The notes under the pieces were generated by a model. That model saw only the letters and a program-made list of their open reading frames with translations, had not been told where the DNA came from and ran no database searches. From Acanthosoma haemorrhoidale (taxonomy: Eukaryota > Arthropoda > Insecta > Hemiptera > Acanthosomatidae): a DNA stretch of 64,000 bases. The stretch spans positions 73,015,104 to 73,079,103 of the forward strand of contig OV884014.1 in NCBI GenBank assembly GCA_930367205.1, written 5' to 3'. Position 1 is the stretch's first letter; the number at the start of each line of letters is the position of its first letter. The position numbers and the translations under genes are program-made. Shown here in pieces: positions 50,688 through 63,980 of the stretch.

Positions 50688-53600
50688 TTAAGCAGTAGTT
50701 CTACCTTGTGATTGAGAGACAGTCCACTGTGATGAGTATTGGGCATGAGTTTCAGTCAGGTCAGAAGAGGAATGGTCAGGAAATTGGGACTGAGTCAATG
50801 ATTTAAGATATTTTTCTAGTTCCTCGCCTTTAAGCTGAGATGTATCTCCTCCCATTTCCTCTGGTCTTATCACAATACGTTTTTGAATTACTCTTTTGAT
50901 ATGTACATTTCCAGTAGAGTCAACATCTCTTGTTTCAGAAATATCTTCACCTGGATCAAACTTCTCTATATATTCACGAAGAGCTTTTTCTGCTTCTTCT
51001 CCTTTAAATGATACTTTTGTGATTTGAGGAGGCATCTCAACTGTTCTGTGAATTATTTGTGAGAACTCATCATCGCCTGGTTCTATCACTTCAGTAACAT
51101 ATGGTTTTCCTTCCTCAAACCATATACCAGGTCTTGTTTCTACAGCATCATCATCTACCATAGTGGTTGAGTCTGCAGATGTGAAACTGGACGACATTAT
51201 AGAATCATTTTCATTTTGATATGTAGCATGAGTCGCAGTTGAACTAGTGGGTTCAAGAGAATCGGTGCTACCCAACATGTATTCAGCTCTTGGAGGGGGC
51301 ATTCTATTAATAGTACCATCATAACTTTCTTCTTTTCCAGACCCGCTCCAATCTACCTCCTTTCCACTTGAGCTGCTGTATGGTTGGGGTTCTTCATCAT
51401 CCAATGAATTGGCTTGGGTAACTTTTTCCTCAAGAGAATCAGTTGAAGTTATCATGGAACTTTTCTCTCCGATTTCTATTGAATCTGTCATAACTGTTTT
51501 CTTTCTTTGTGCTACTTCAATTGAATCTGTGCTTACTGACATTACATCTTGACTGAACTTAACTTCTAGAGAATCAGTACTGGTTGTAAAAGGATCAGCT
51601 AAACTAGTTTTTGATATTTGTGTTTTCAGTTCTAATGAATCTGTGCTAGTTAGCAGTTCTTCACCCAAATCTTCCCACTGAGTGATATAAGTTTTTCCAC
51701 AATATGTTTTAGTTTGGGTAATTGGTTGGTCAAAATCTAGATCTGGGACTTTTGTCATTTCTTCAAGGGAATCTGCATGTCCTAAAGAATCAGATTTGTG
51801 TTTTTTCTCCATAACTTTGCTTTTGGCATCCATAAATTGTTCCACATTTGTCTGTGCTTGGCGTATGATTTCATCAATTTCAAACATTCTCTTTTCATAG
51901 TCATCTTCATCGGAATCTCTATTCACGCCACTCACTGAAACAGTAACACAACTTTCAGATTCAGATGCCTGACTTTCGTGACCTTCTTCAATTTCAGACA
52001 ACAATGATTCCTCTTCAGCCTTGGCTTTCCTTTCAATCCTTTCTGCAGCAATACAGGCACTTTCTAAACCTTCAAACTCTTTCAACGATCCAACAGAGAC
52101 ATCATCCCCACCACTTTTGCTTCCATGTTTTCTACTGTTACTTGAACTAGTTAAGGAATCTTGTGAACCTAGAGATCTATGCTTAGTAGATTCAAGTGCT
52201 ATGAGGTTTTCAAGTCTTTCAAATTCCTGTAATGAGCTCATTGAAACGTCATCATGTTCACCAGACCTAGTAAAAAATTTTCTTCCAGCTAAAACATCAT
52301 AATCTGGTGTGCTACTAAGTGATTCCTTAACACTTCCAAAACTTCCAATCGAATGACTAACTTGACTGCCCATGCTTCCGATTTTACTACTGCTTTCCAA
52401 ATCATTCAAATCTTCTTCTTTGATATCTTCTAAGTGTCCTCTTTCAAACTCCATATCGTACCCATATATAGGAGCCACTGGTTCTACACCTTGAAACTGC
52501 ATCTCCATCCATTTCTTTCCAGCTTCTACTTCAGGTTTGAAGTCGTCATCAGTTGCAGATGGTGGAGAACCTTCTTGAGATGATTCTTCAGTCTTGTCTT
52601 CTGTTGCTTTTGGAGGGGTTCCAGACTCAAATTCAAACGGTTCCTCTTCTTCTCCACCTTTTGTGTAATATTTTATTTTAGTCATTTTAGTTGAAGTTGT
52701 GGGTTGAGGGATAACAACTTCCCTTTGTGATAGCCGTTGAGAAAGAGGAATTCTCTTTCCCACTATCTTAACACTCTTGCCTTCCTGATCTTGTTCTTCT
52801 GCTTCTTTTCCAACTTCTTCTATAATTACAAACTCATCTGCTAGGTCAGGTTTTTCCAGAAGTTCAAACGAGTCACTGGTAGGTGAATCCGAGGCAGATT
52901 CAATTTCTTTGGACATGTCTTTTTCGAACACTGTTTTTTCATCAGTAGTGTGTGAAAAGTCATCAATAAAATCATCGGAAATGACAGACTTAGTAGTTGC
53001 TGTTTCTAGAATGTATTCTTTTCCTGCCACACTAGTTTCAGAAGAAGCTCTACTGGACATTGATCCAGACAATGGTGGAAGTGTTCCTCCATACTCATCT
53101 GCATCTGGGAATACAAAACTTTCATCAAGTACTGGTGTCATGTGCTGAGTGACCGTTATACCAGGAACTGGAGAAGTGCGGTCTAATATCTCTTCTTTAA
53201 GTGAAAGTTCATGAGTTTCCAATTCATGTTTTTCTGCAGCATGGTCTTCACAGATCGTTTCGTGAAATGATGTAAAGTGAGAATCATGAAATGATGTAAA
53301 GTGAGAATCATGAAATGCAGCTTCAGCTTCAGCTAATTCAGCCTCTTCTTGCCAAAGTAAACCTTTTTCCCTTATAGGACTTACATGAGCCTCATATTCG
53401 CTAGCACGGCTGAAAGCTCCTGAATATTCCATCTCTAATTCAGTTACACTCGCTTGAGCTTCCGAGGAAAATTCTGGCGTATCGTCTTTGATTTCACATT
53501 CTTCAACAGGTTCTGGTGTTTTTGGCCTTTCTATAGGATCTTCACTTACATCTGTAGAACACTGCTTTAATAGTTCTGCTAATTCTGAGTCTGGTCGATC

Positions 53601-56600
53601 TTCTGAAAATGCAACAGATGATAACCGAGATTTCATTTCTGATTCTTTTATTTCATCATACTCATATGTTTCCTTCATCATTACTCTTCCTTCTCTTATA
53701 TCTCTATGAAAACCTTGATCTGCCTCGGTTTGATAAAATTCATCTTCCAATTTCTCTGCTTCATCAACATCTTTTTTTTCTTCTTGACTACCCTCCTTAG
53801 ATGTTAGGCTTTGAGTATATTTGTCACTTTCCGCAGTATCTTCTAGTATGTCTTCAGGTTTTTTTTCAGGTTCATAACCTTGAAAAACTGGAATCATTGA
53901 TGCTCTAAAACTGGTACTACCATTCCTTCGATGACCAGGACGCTTTTTAACCTCTGCTTCTACTTCATCATATTCAATGTTATATTCGACTTGTGTAGGA
54001 CCATTACTGTGGGCTGTAGAAGCTGATGTTACTTGTTTAAAAATATTTTGGACACCCTGTTCTACTATTGATGAAGTGGCTATTTTCATCGAGTCAAGAT
54101 CTTCACTTTGTTCACTAAAATGAGCGGAAAAAGCCCCCAATTTAGTTTCTTGAGTACTTTCAGTGTCTTTTGATTCAGAGAAACTAATTTGATCTGATGT
54201 TCCTGATACTGTCAATTGATCAGATGTAGCAGAACCATCCATTTTATCAGATTCAGTTCTTGAGAGCTCTATTACTGTTCTCACAGCAGTTGAATCACTA
54301 ATAACGCTTCTAACATCATCAACACTTGAACTTTTTTCATCTGTTATTGGCCTAGGTTCTGGTTGAAATGTCATTTCATGAGATCTTTTCATCCGTTGTG
54401 TCAATTCACTAAGAGGTATTTCTATTTCATCCTCAGACATGTCTTCTGTTGATATATCAAAACTCACAGATTGCTCATTTGACTCAGAAATACTTTGTGC
54501 TTTTAATGGGCTCTCTACTCGATTTTGTGGTTGAGGAGTTTTACTTTCCATTTCTTCAAGTTCCATTGCAGATGGAACAAGAGTTTCAGAAGCTTCACTA
54601 GATACTTCTACACTTGCAAGGTTTCCAGAACTTTCCGAATCTAATGATTTCATTGAATCTCGAGAACTAAGGGAACTAACTGCAGTTTGATAATCACGAG
54701 AAGTTGCGGTAGTCGACTGTCCAGAAACTGCTGATTCATATTCAGAAGAACCTGTTACACCCGCCAAATTTGGCACTAATCCCTCAACATCAGATGACAA
54801 AGGTCGGCTGCCAGGAGTTCGTAGACTATCAGAGGTTTGTTCAAAAGAGTGATAATGGCTTTCTCCTGAACTAGAATATGGGTCGCTTTGTATATCTCCC
54901 TGCAATTTAGTAACAGTAGATTTTGTGTGTTTCCTAATGACAATAGTTGGCTTTTCAATTCCAACACTTGTGTCTGAACTTACTTTAACTTCTGATGAGG
55001 ACGATGTAGAATGATCTTCTTGAATTGGAGATTTCACATCAAAAGAACTGTCTTCTTTCAGTCCAGAATCGAAAATTTTTTCACCACTGCCTAAGTCCGA
55101 TAAAATGTGATGAACTTCTTCAATTATACATGTTTCTGTGTGCTGTTTTATTTCAGTTTTAATAAGTGAAGAGATTTCATTTTTTTCTATTATTTTTGTG
55201 ACAACTGTTCCATCATCAGACATAAATTCACTGGAATGAACATCAATTTTTGTCTTACTCTCTTCCTCGTCTGTCTTAGTGTCTTCTTTATGTTCACGCT
55301 GCTCAAACTTTGTATGCTCATCTTTCCCTTTTAAATGTGAATCATAATCAAACTTCTCTGAAGACTTAGCTGTTTTTTCAGATTCTTCTGTTAATTCACT
55401 TTTGGTGGAAGCACTATAGCCACTCAAAAACTTGATTTCCTCATACTTGCGGGAGTCTGATGTTAACTGTTCTTCTATCTTTTGACTTGCAATATTACTT
55501 TCTTTAGAGAGGGAAATGCCATGCAATATTTCTGTACCTTCTTCTTCAATAAAAGTTTCTTTTGATGAGTATTCTAGTTCCTCCTCAGTCTTTTCTTCTT
55601 TACTTTTTACTATACTCGTATCATATTCTTCTTGTTTTACAGAAACTTCCAACTTGCTTTCACTTAAAAAGGATTTCTCATAGGCATCGTTGTCTTTAAA
55701 TGTTGCTTTATACTCCATTTCAGCGGGGTTTTCACATTCAGAAGATACAGTTCCTTCTTCATAATGGATTTCTTTTATAGATTCATTAATTCTATTTTCT
55801 AGTGAAAGAACTTTAAACTCAAATTCTGATGGTGATTCTTTGGTGATACTGTCCTCCTTTTTCTTTTTTTCTTCAATTAATTCTTCTTTTACTGCTTCGA
55901 GAGACTCCTTAACTTCTGCTAGAGTTCTCTCTAGAACATCTTCACCAGGTGTTTCTTTGCTTAGATCAATGTTATCTACATCTTCAGAACTATCACCTTC
56001 ACTCAGATCATCCTTAAAAACGTGACAAGCTTGGCTTTCAAGGGGTGACACATCAGATTCAACTCCGCTACTACGTAAATCTTCATCAGTTATTTCCATA
56101 CTAGATGTTGTAGTGTCTGTTCTCTTTAATTTCATTTCTAGTGGTACTAATGATCGCTTCAGCTCAGAAATCTCTTTTTCTTCAGGTTTAAGTTTTATAT
56201 CAAACAGTGTTGCTTCTCTCTTGCTTATTTCTACTTCTATGTCTTCAACTATTTCTTTAGCCAGTTCTCTTGCTTCTGATTCTGATAGAGTTTTTTTTGT
56301 TATATTTAGTAACAAATCACTTGGTAGCTGTTGGACTGTTTCTTCCTGTAAACTTTCAATAGATTCTTGAACTGGAACCTCCCACACTGTATCTGGGAGG
56401 TGCTCTTCAGGAGTATAAATATTTCTAGTTTTCTTGTCTGGTTTTAGTTCCTGTGATGCCCATTCCTGGATATCCTGCTGTTCTTTGAAACGAGTGTCTT
56501 CTGGTGTGACATCTGATTCAGAGAATGTATCTTCACTTTCCCCTTGGCTAGATGTAACTGACCCAATTTTTTCTTTTTCCTTTGAGAATGGTGTTTGAAG

Positions 56601-57604
56601 CTTAGAATCTTCTAATGCTTTTAAATCTTCATCAAGTTCTTTTTCAGTTCCTTCTATTTCACTCTTGTCAACATGTACTTCAAGCGAATCAGAGGGCTTG
56701 GAAATGACATCATTTTTGTATAGAAGAACATCAGTAACACTACTGCTGATGCTGGTATCAGGGCTACTAGTTTCTACATTAGTTACCTCTGTATCTTCGT
56801 ATTTTGCATGAATTAAAACATGTTGTCTAAGTTCTTTGTTTTCCGGTACCAATGAATCTATCTGTTGATCTAATTCATCACTAAATATGTCAGTATGTAT
56901 TTGTCTTGTTACCATGGCTTGAGTATCTGTAATAGGTTTCTCACTCTTTTGTTTAATACATTTATGTTCAGGTGACGATTCTTCTTCAAGCTGTGACATT
57001 AGCTGTTCTACCACCATTTCTTTTTTAATTTGTGCCTCAAACATGCGTTTCTTTGTGCGAACACTGCTTGTACTAGGATCAACAGATGTGTCACATGGTA
57101 ATGAAATAGATCTTTCATAGATAGGTTTTTTCTTTGTTGAAAAGTCACTAAGACTTTCTACGGTATCATCCAAATCGAAAGCATCATTATCATAGCTTAG
57201 TTCGTCCTTGTGAGTTTGAATATATTCAGTTTCTGAATCATCCAAACTTTCCTCCTTAGAAATACCACGTGCTACAATATCTGTAGGTGTGGCTTCTGGG
57301 AGTATTGATTTCTCATCTATTTCCAAAATCTCTCCTTTAGGGGAAGTTTCGTAATAGTCAGGTTTTTCCATGGATGCTGTAATACTTAGGCGAGGTTTAG
57401 GTACAGGTGGCTTCTCAATGATTGATTCTAGGGCCTTGTCGATACTTGCATTTGATACTTGTTCCCAGAACATTTTCTTTGATGCATAGTTTTGTGGTTC
57501 TTCAGGTTCTTGTGAAGGTTCTGAAGGGATTGATTGGGAACGGGGTGAGGGTATGGGTGGGGGTGCCTCTTTTGTTTCTTCTTCCTCCAGTGCTTGTGTT
57601 CCTT
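50688..57604 (-). CDS. Ank2: 6.9-kb terminal giant exon of the ankyrin-like gene
   Basis: A single uninterrupted exon of 6917 nt (2305 codons and stop included). The acceptor AATTAATAG precedes EGTQALEEEE. Proline-rich motifs near the start (PPPIPSPR, KPPVPKPRLS) could bind SH3 domains. The middle is Glu/Ser-rich with short coiled-coil-like pieces such as ISELKRSLVPLEMKLKR. Near 52080-52340 the module DDVS(M/V)xSL(Q/K)EFE(R/G)LE occurs twice. At 51256-51780 the motif (S/T)TDS(L/I)E recurs about seven times, the central ones 42-64 bp apart. An 8-residue tandem repeat DSHFTSFH is encoded at 53263-53317. The last residues are QSQGRTTA. No premature stops across 6.9 kb shows strong coding constraint. 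Exons of this size in ankyrin genes are used only in neuronal giant isoforms. Confidence 0.8.
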
Positions 57605-60600
57605 CTATTAATTGTGCAAACACAAAACACACAACAAACTGTTGTTAGTCACATTGTTAGACATAAAATATCAAAACAGAGAAGAAAAAACATAGATTTC
57701 AAAAATATGTTAAAAGCAGCAAATAGTTATATAAATTAATAAGCTATTGGTTAGAATAGTTTTTCACAGGAATGTTTATTCATGCTCAGAATCAAATACT
57801 AGTTACCATCATCAGTTTTTCCTATCCTAATTTTTAACAAGGGAATGAGATTAGAACAAGCTATCCACATATATTTCCAAACACTGTTCTCTGAATGATG
57901 ATTTTACCTTTGCTATGAAAATTCTTGAAATTTTCAATGGAAGAATAATTACTGTTCCCACTTTTACTAACGATCAATGAATGATCAATAATACTTGCAT
58001 CTGTGGTATTTAAAGATGGTAAATTTCTGTTTTCAAGTTTAGGAAACGCTAAAGGCCCTCCCCCGAAAAATGTAGTTGGCAAGATAGTCGAGAGTTTCGT
58101 TTTAAAGATGTGATCTAAGCCTAACAAAAATTATAAGAAAAATTAGGTTATATGATGAAAAAAAAAAAAATTGAAATTGTTACATTTGCTATCTCTGAAA
58201 TCGGCAACATCTTGAGTATGGGGGGGGGGAGAGGAAGAAAATTGTAGCAATACTGTCACACAAAATTAATATTTTGTTAGTAAAATTGTGAGTGTAAAAA
58301 TTATTACAATATTGGATAATATACGGTATATAAATTATAATCAATTATCATTTAAAGAAAATAAACAGTTTATAAAAGCAAAGCTAAGTTCCCTAGATGG
58401 CTTTTATGCTAAACAATTCAATATCTTAGCTTATAAAAATAAAATATTTACTTTAAAATTCATAAAATAGAATTATTTTTTCTAAAACAATTAATTAGAT
58501 GCAATATTAACGTCAGTCACAAATATTAGTAAATAATAAAATGAATATATAAACAGCACATATTTCCTTTATATGTATTCAAATGATTTGTGTTTCTTAA
58601 AGACTTTTAATTAAATGATTTATATATTACACATTTTGCCTACTAAATAAAGTAAATTATTAGAGATGTTATTATGTTTTGATTTGCTGCGTATTTTTAA
58701 ATTATTAAATTACATCTATACAAAATTCTGTACATAAATTATACGATAAAATGTTAGTACTAATCATATTAAGTAATCATTAGATAATACCTTGAGGTGA
58801 AGTTTCATCACTTTGTTCTGTAAGAGATTTGGAATCAAGGTCTGAAGGTGTTAATCCTCCTTTGTCCCAAAGATTAAGGGCTTCATCCATTTCTTCAATG
58901 GATAACTGTGATACCATTTCTTGAAATTCACCATCTGACTTTTCCAGTTCGAATTCTTTCGTTTCAGAGGCAATTCTTTTAAATTTTTTTTCGACTCTTG
59001 TTGGTTTGACCTTATCTTCAACCTCTCGATCTGATTCTTCATCATCCCTGTAATCACCAGAGTCGAACCGAAATTTAACATTTCTTCTTTTTGGTTTCTC
59101 AACAGGTTCAGTAACATAGTATGAAGTTTCTTCTTCTTCTTCTTCCTCTGTTGAGTCTTCGGCAAAGTCAGTGACAATGCGAACTGTAGGTCGTTCCTCT
59201 TGTGATGATAATCTCTGAGAACCTCCTAGCCCTCTTCGACTCATACTTGGAGTGGTGATAATTGGTCTGGGGCTATCATCAATGTCGGTTTCTCTTTCTT
59301 CAGAGACCATGTTGGAGTTTATTAACTGAGATTCCATTTGCTTTATAATTCTATCAACATCCTCTTTAATCTGGATTGGTTGGATGTCTTCATCCATTGA
59401 TGTAACAAATTCCATTCCTTTAATTTCTTCTTCAACTGCATGTTTGTATTCTTTGAAATGTTCAGCTGGAATTTCTGTAATTTGGCCAATATGTGGCTCT
59501 TCTTCATGAATTATTGCTATATTTTCATTTATATTTTGTTCACTGTCACTATATTTAGTAGAACCAATCACAGTTTCAATTATATCTGCTGATGCGTTAT
59601 CTTTTTCATTTATGATCTCAGTCTTAATAATACTTGATCTTTCTATAGCTAAGTTCTTATCATCAAATGCTTGTGGTGGTATAGTTTGAGTTATGTCATT
59701 TAGAGTTTTAGGTAAATCTGATATTATTTCTTTTTCTTTTGTAAATCCATTGCGTTGAATGACTTCAGTTCCAATTAAAGGTGGCTTGTTTTCTTCAGTT
59801 GGTGCAAGACTGCCTGCAATGACAGTTAGATTTGACTTATCAGTGTAAAACTACTACTCTTGCTAAATAATTAAAATATCCTTGTTGCAGTTATAAAAAA
59901 AAACTCTACTTTCGAAAAATAAAAATTAAATGAGTATTTTTCAAATAACTCAAAAAAAATTATGTTAGGGTTGTTAGTAATAAAACCAGAATAAAACCCT
60001 ATCACTCATACAACCAAGTTAAAACCCATGCTGTCTTACCTTCTTCTAATAAATCTTCTTCTGATGTCCAAATGCAATATCCAGAATTTACATATCCTAC
60101 ACCTTTTATCGGGGTTATGTATTCTATGCTTGTACTTGGGTAAATTAGACCATTCTGAAATAAATTAGAAGTAGGAATAGATAACTTGTCAGAAATGTTG
60201 GGTAGAGATCTGTTCATACGCTTTCTTCTTAAAGATCCAACATTTGTACTTATATCAATTGTACTGGTACCAAACTTTTTTCCAACTTTAAGACTAATAC
60301 GGGGCATGTCAAATTCATCACTACTTCCACTTGAAGATGTATAAACATCCTCATAACATTTACCAATAGGGTTTGCCACCATAAAGTTTTCTCTTTCATT
60401 TTTTATTTGACTCATTATTTTTTCTTCTTCTCTTTCCACTTCTTTTATCAAATTTGAGATTTGAGTTTCTATTACACTTAATGATTGAACCGGGTCACTT
60501 TCATTATTGACACACACTGGATTATATTTGTTTTCAAGCAAATTAATCTTGACTGGAACTAAGCATTCTGACTCATTAGAAAAAAATAATTTTTCCTCAT

Positions 60601-60993
60601 TAGATATTTTATTGAGCATATTTTCTACTGAATCTTGAAGATTTAAAAGTTCCTCGGTATCTTCCGCCATGTCAAGAAAGTCTTCCCTTTCTTCCGTAAC
60701 TTTTCGTGTTGAAAAATACTGTGGCACTTTATCAAGTTGCTTGCTGATTTTATAGAGGATACCAGGGGTTTCTGGACCCAATAAAAAATTCTTTGTTGTG
60801 TCTTCTTCATCTGAAGATGAGGATGACGAAAAAAATAGCTCAGAAAATGTTTCTGTTTCAAAACCCAAGCTGGATGTAGATGTTGTAAACTCTGAATACC
60901 CTATGTGTGGAGGATACAGCGACCCTTCTTTGATTTCTCTGTAGAATCCTCCCAAATTTTCATAATCACTTTCACACCTTTCACTCTCCATTC
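50688..60993 (-). CDS. Ank2: Giant ankyrin (Ank2-type) C-terminal tail, 3' portion of gene
   Basis: Four minus-strand exons: 60993-60040, 59813-58791, 58120-57908 and 57604-50688 (stop). Each begins after a proper acceptor and, except the last, ends at a GT donor. All are entered in phase 1 and the first three leave in phase 1, so any can be skipped without breaking the frame. Together they encode about 3,035 residues of acidic, Ser/Thr/Glu-rich, mostly unstructured protein. The C-terminal part (EMPPQITKVSFKGEEAEKAL, then GNVHIKRVIQKR) resembles the end of insect neuronal ankyrins and, more distantly, the KRVV-containing vertebrate ankyrin tail; this is from memory. The ankyrin repeats, ZU5/UPA and death domain must lie to the right of the window. 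Long fly Ank2 isoforms organise axonal microtubules and synapses. Another giant cytoskeletal protein is the main alternative. Confidence 0.7.
53263..53317 (-). repeat. 24-bp coding tandem repeat
   Basis: Two identical 24-bp units plus a partial third (TGAAATGATGTAAAGTGAGA and following bases) encode DSHFTSFH in tandem within the giant exon. The perfect identity suggests a recent in-frame duplication. Confidence 0.85.
57908..58120 (-). CDS. Cassette exon of the ankyrin-like gene (213 nt)
   Basis: Acceptor TTTTTGTTAG and donor AAAG|GTAAAA. It encodes 71 residues beginning GLDHIFKTKLS and ending NFKNFHSK. Entered and left in phase 1, so optional. Unlike the neighbouring exons it is not acidic and shows no recognised domain, so it is the least certain of the four. 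Confidence 0.55.
58791..59813 (-). CDS. Exon of the ankyrin-like gene (1023 nt)
   Basis: Acceptor CTGTCATTGCAG and donor CCTCAAG|GTATTA. It encodes 341 residues starting GSLAPTEENKPP, very acidic in places (a run of seven Glu near 59141) with a basic patch KPKRRNVKFRF. No domain recognised. Phase 1 in and out. Confidence 0.72.
60040..60993 (-). CDS. Exon of the ankyrin-like gene (954 nt)
   Basis: A long pyrimidine tract and TTGAGTTAG acceptor lead straight into GA-ATG, so the exon is probably internal, although its ATG at 60991 could act as an alternative start. The donor is GAAG|GTAAGA. It encodes about 318 residues, Ser/Glu-rich, with FFSSSSSSDEED and a Glu/Lys-rich helical stretch (ISNLIKEVEREEEKIMSQIK). 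Phase 1 in and out. No named domain. Confidence 0.7.
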
Positions 60994-63900
60994 CTAACTC
61001 AAAAAAAAGAAAAAAAAAAAAGGAAGAAATAAAAAGAAAGGAATAAAATATAACAATAATTTGCTTAGAATATTTAAATGTTAAAATTTTGTTAGTTTAG
61101 GTTTATAATATTTTTTTACGTCAAAATTATCTTAAGCAACAAATATTTTTCATAAGACTATTTATAAGGCAGATTTATTTATCATCTGTCATATTATGTA
61201 GCTGCAACAAGGATACTTATTTACAAGTAATAATAAAAACAGCATGTTATTTCTACCTTATGCAGATGGATATTTGGATACTACTAGTTATAACAGCACC
61301 ATATAAATAATTATGGCGCCAGTCCTCTGATCTAGATACAAATTCTACCACGCAGATTTTAACTTTTTTATTGGTCAGAGGATACAAACATGTTGAACTC
61401 CAAAACTTTACTTACCTTAAAGCATTAACAAGAAATATATTGTAGATATTATTAATGATTGGCAATGAAAAAAAATGGTCAAAGTAACTAGCTCACATCA
61501 ACCATACTTAGGTATCGTAAACAGTAGCAAATTGTGCTGTTGAATCTAATTTGGTGGTTTACATAGTTTTTGTCTACATCCTCCAATCAGACCTCATCTC
61601 CTGTAAAAACACTATCTATAACCACTATAATAATAATCCCAATCAACGATATTTAATATTGAAAAGAGAATGGACTGGAAATTTGATAAATTTAGTAGAT
61701 ATTCAATAGTAATTATATTTGCAAAAAATTAGAACATATATTGTAAAAATATTTTATACTGTAATTTTTAAGAGTACATTATTTTTAAAAGTGCATTGAT
61801 AAAGCATATAGGCCCAAAAGTATATCCAAACCAACCAAGAAAAAACCTCAGTCAGGGAGAAGAGGTAACAGAGGAAGTCTTGATTCAGTCGTAATGCAGC
61901 ACCGAAGCAGGACAGACCTATTTGGATGGAAAGAGTTCAAGATTCTTCAAAGAACCACATTTTTCAGGCATTCCATGTGCGTTTGGAAAGTTAAGACAGC
62001 TAATTTATAAGAATCAAGCACCACAACTAGAACATTGTAAGTTATACTCTTCTTAATGGATTCAAATTAATTAGTATTGACTTAGTAAATATAAACAGAG
62101 GGAGTGTATATTTATTAAATATAAACTAGTCTTCAAAGCACACAAGATAGGTATTAATTGCCCAGAACAGAAATAAAATAAATTAAAATATAAACTTTAT
62201 GTATATTTGTAGTTAAGAATTTGTGAAAATATAACGCTCTTTTTTTTTTTGCATACTAATGACCTTATGAATATTCCTTTCAATTAGTTAAATGTATTGT
62301 AATTAAATATCATTCTATTATTTCATTTCAAAAATAATGAAAAGAAGAACAGTTATCTGAACATGTTTACCACTATGCAGTTTATATTAAAACTAGTAAT
62401 AATACCACCATCAGTTGTAATATGTACAGTATTTTCTATCATATCTAAGGCAAGATGATAGCTTAATAGTGGTAAGTTTTTTGACTGGCATGATGTTGAA
62501 AATAAATATAATAGTTGAGAAGTTCAAAGGCCATCTAATAAGTCAAGATTCAGCATGTGTCCCGCAGGTAAAAACCACACGTTTCCTATAGTATGGTTTT
62601 GGTATTAGAGAGAGTCTAAGGTCACTCCCCTATCACTAGGGGATTAGTTTCAAGCAAGAAATTCTCTCACTTTAACATGATTGGCTCTGACACAAATTCG
62701 TGGCATACAATGTGATGTTCAACAAGGAATGAATACCAGAGATAGATCTACTTCAGTGATTAGAGATGTATCAGAAGAACTCACTCTTTGTGCTGTTACA
62801 AGATAAAGATAAACTATTATAAAAAAAAAATTAATGATATTCAGAGGAAAATTAGAAGGGGTGTTAATTTAGCACAAGTCGGCACATAATTCCTAGGGTA
62901 TTCTTTATACAGTCACCATGGAAAAGGCAGGGAGATTACCAGGTCATTCTTCTGAAGGAAGTAACAGAGATTTTCTCAAAAACAATTTTCCTCAGAGATA
63001 TTGAGAATAACTCCCCTAGTTATGTTTTCACCATGGGACTTTTGGGACCTGTGCCTTGCTTTCAAAATACAGAAATCAGAAAGACGAACAAAGTTCACTT
63101 TATAGGGAGATGGTAGGTGTGAGCTCACAAAGTATACATCTTAGAGTGAAACTTGGACCTTCTCCCCTTATCATATATTCGACTGGAAGAAATACTGACA
63201 CAATAAACAAGTCTAGAATAGGAAGCACAACTTGCCAATCTTGAAAATCCTCTACCAAGGAGTTATTTTAGGAATTCTAAGGTATGCATCTATGCACCTA
63301 GCACCTCCTTGTCAAAGAAAAATTGAGCTGTAGCAAAATAGGTGGAATGCCATATGAACCACCACTACACAGGGGAATACAACAAGGAAGTATTTTCTCT
63401 CAACAACAGACTAAAGGTAAGATAAGTCTCCTTAGAGTACCGGAGCTCCTAGCTAGTCACCCTACTATGCGGGACAAGGGAAGACACAATATATAAGTGA
63501 AAGAAGACATGAATTCACATTGTCCACTTGACTACAGATGGATGGGCACTGTAAAAATCTAATGCTCACACATAGTGCCTTGAAACAGCTCAAAATAGGT
63601 TGTGTGAATCTGATTCACCATCACTAGTACACAAAGAGGATAATTACATGGCCTTTCTTTTCTTGGTTCAGAAGTGGGAGCATCACTGAAATTCGGTAAT
63701 GTACTGAATGTAGAGTAATTCTGAATGAATAGTAATGATCCCATCCCTTAGTGGATCAGGAATTTCGCATCAGCTGAAGGTTAAATTTGATTCAAATATT
63801 TAAGTCAACTTTTTTTTTGGAATTTAAAAAAAAGAGAAATGTTTTGCAGTCAACAAATGGATTAACCAATAAATAATACCTGTTATAAAAAACTTTTATT
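60994..63900. other. Probable intron of the ankyrin-like gene
   Basis: AT-rich for the first kilobase, then about 62500-63760 is more GC-balanced without any open frame that I can support. It may hold old transposon sequence. No exon was identified. Confidence 0.4.
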
Positions 63901-63903
63901 AAA

Positions 63904-63906
<3 letters not shown>

Positions 63907-63980
<74 letters not shown>

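Noticed and set aside
55840..57739. Several plus-strand frames of 60-105 codons
   Set aside because: Antisense shadows of the giant exon, whose uninterrupted 6.9-kb frame is far better supported.
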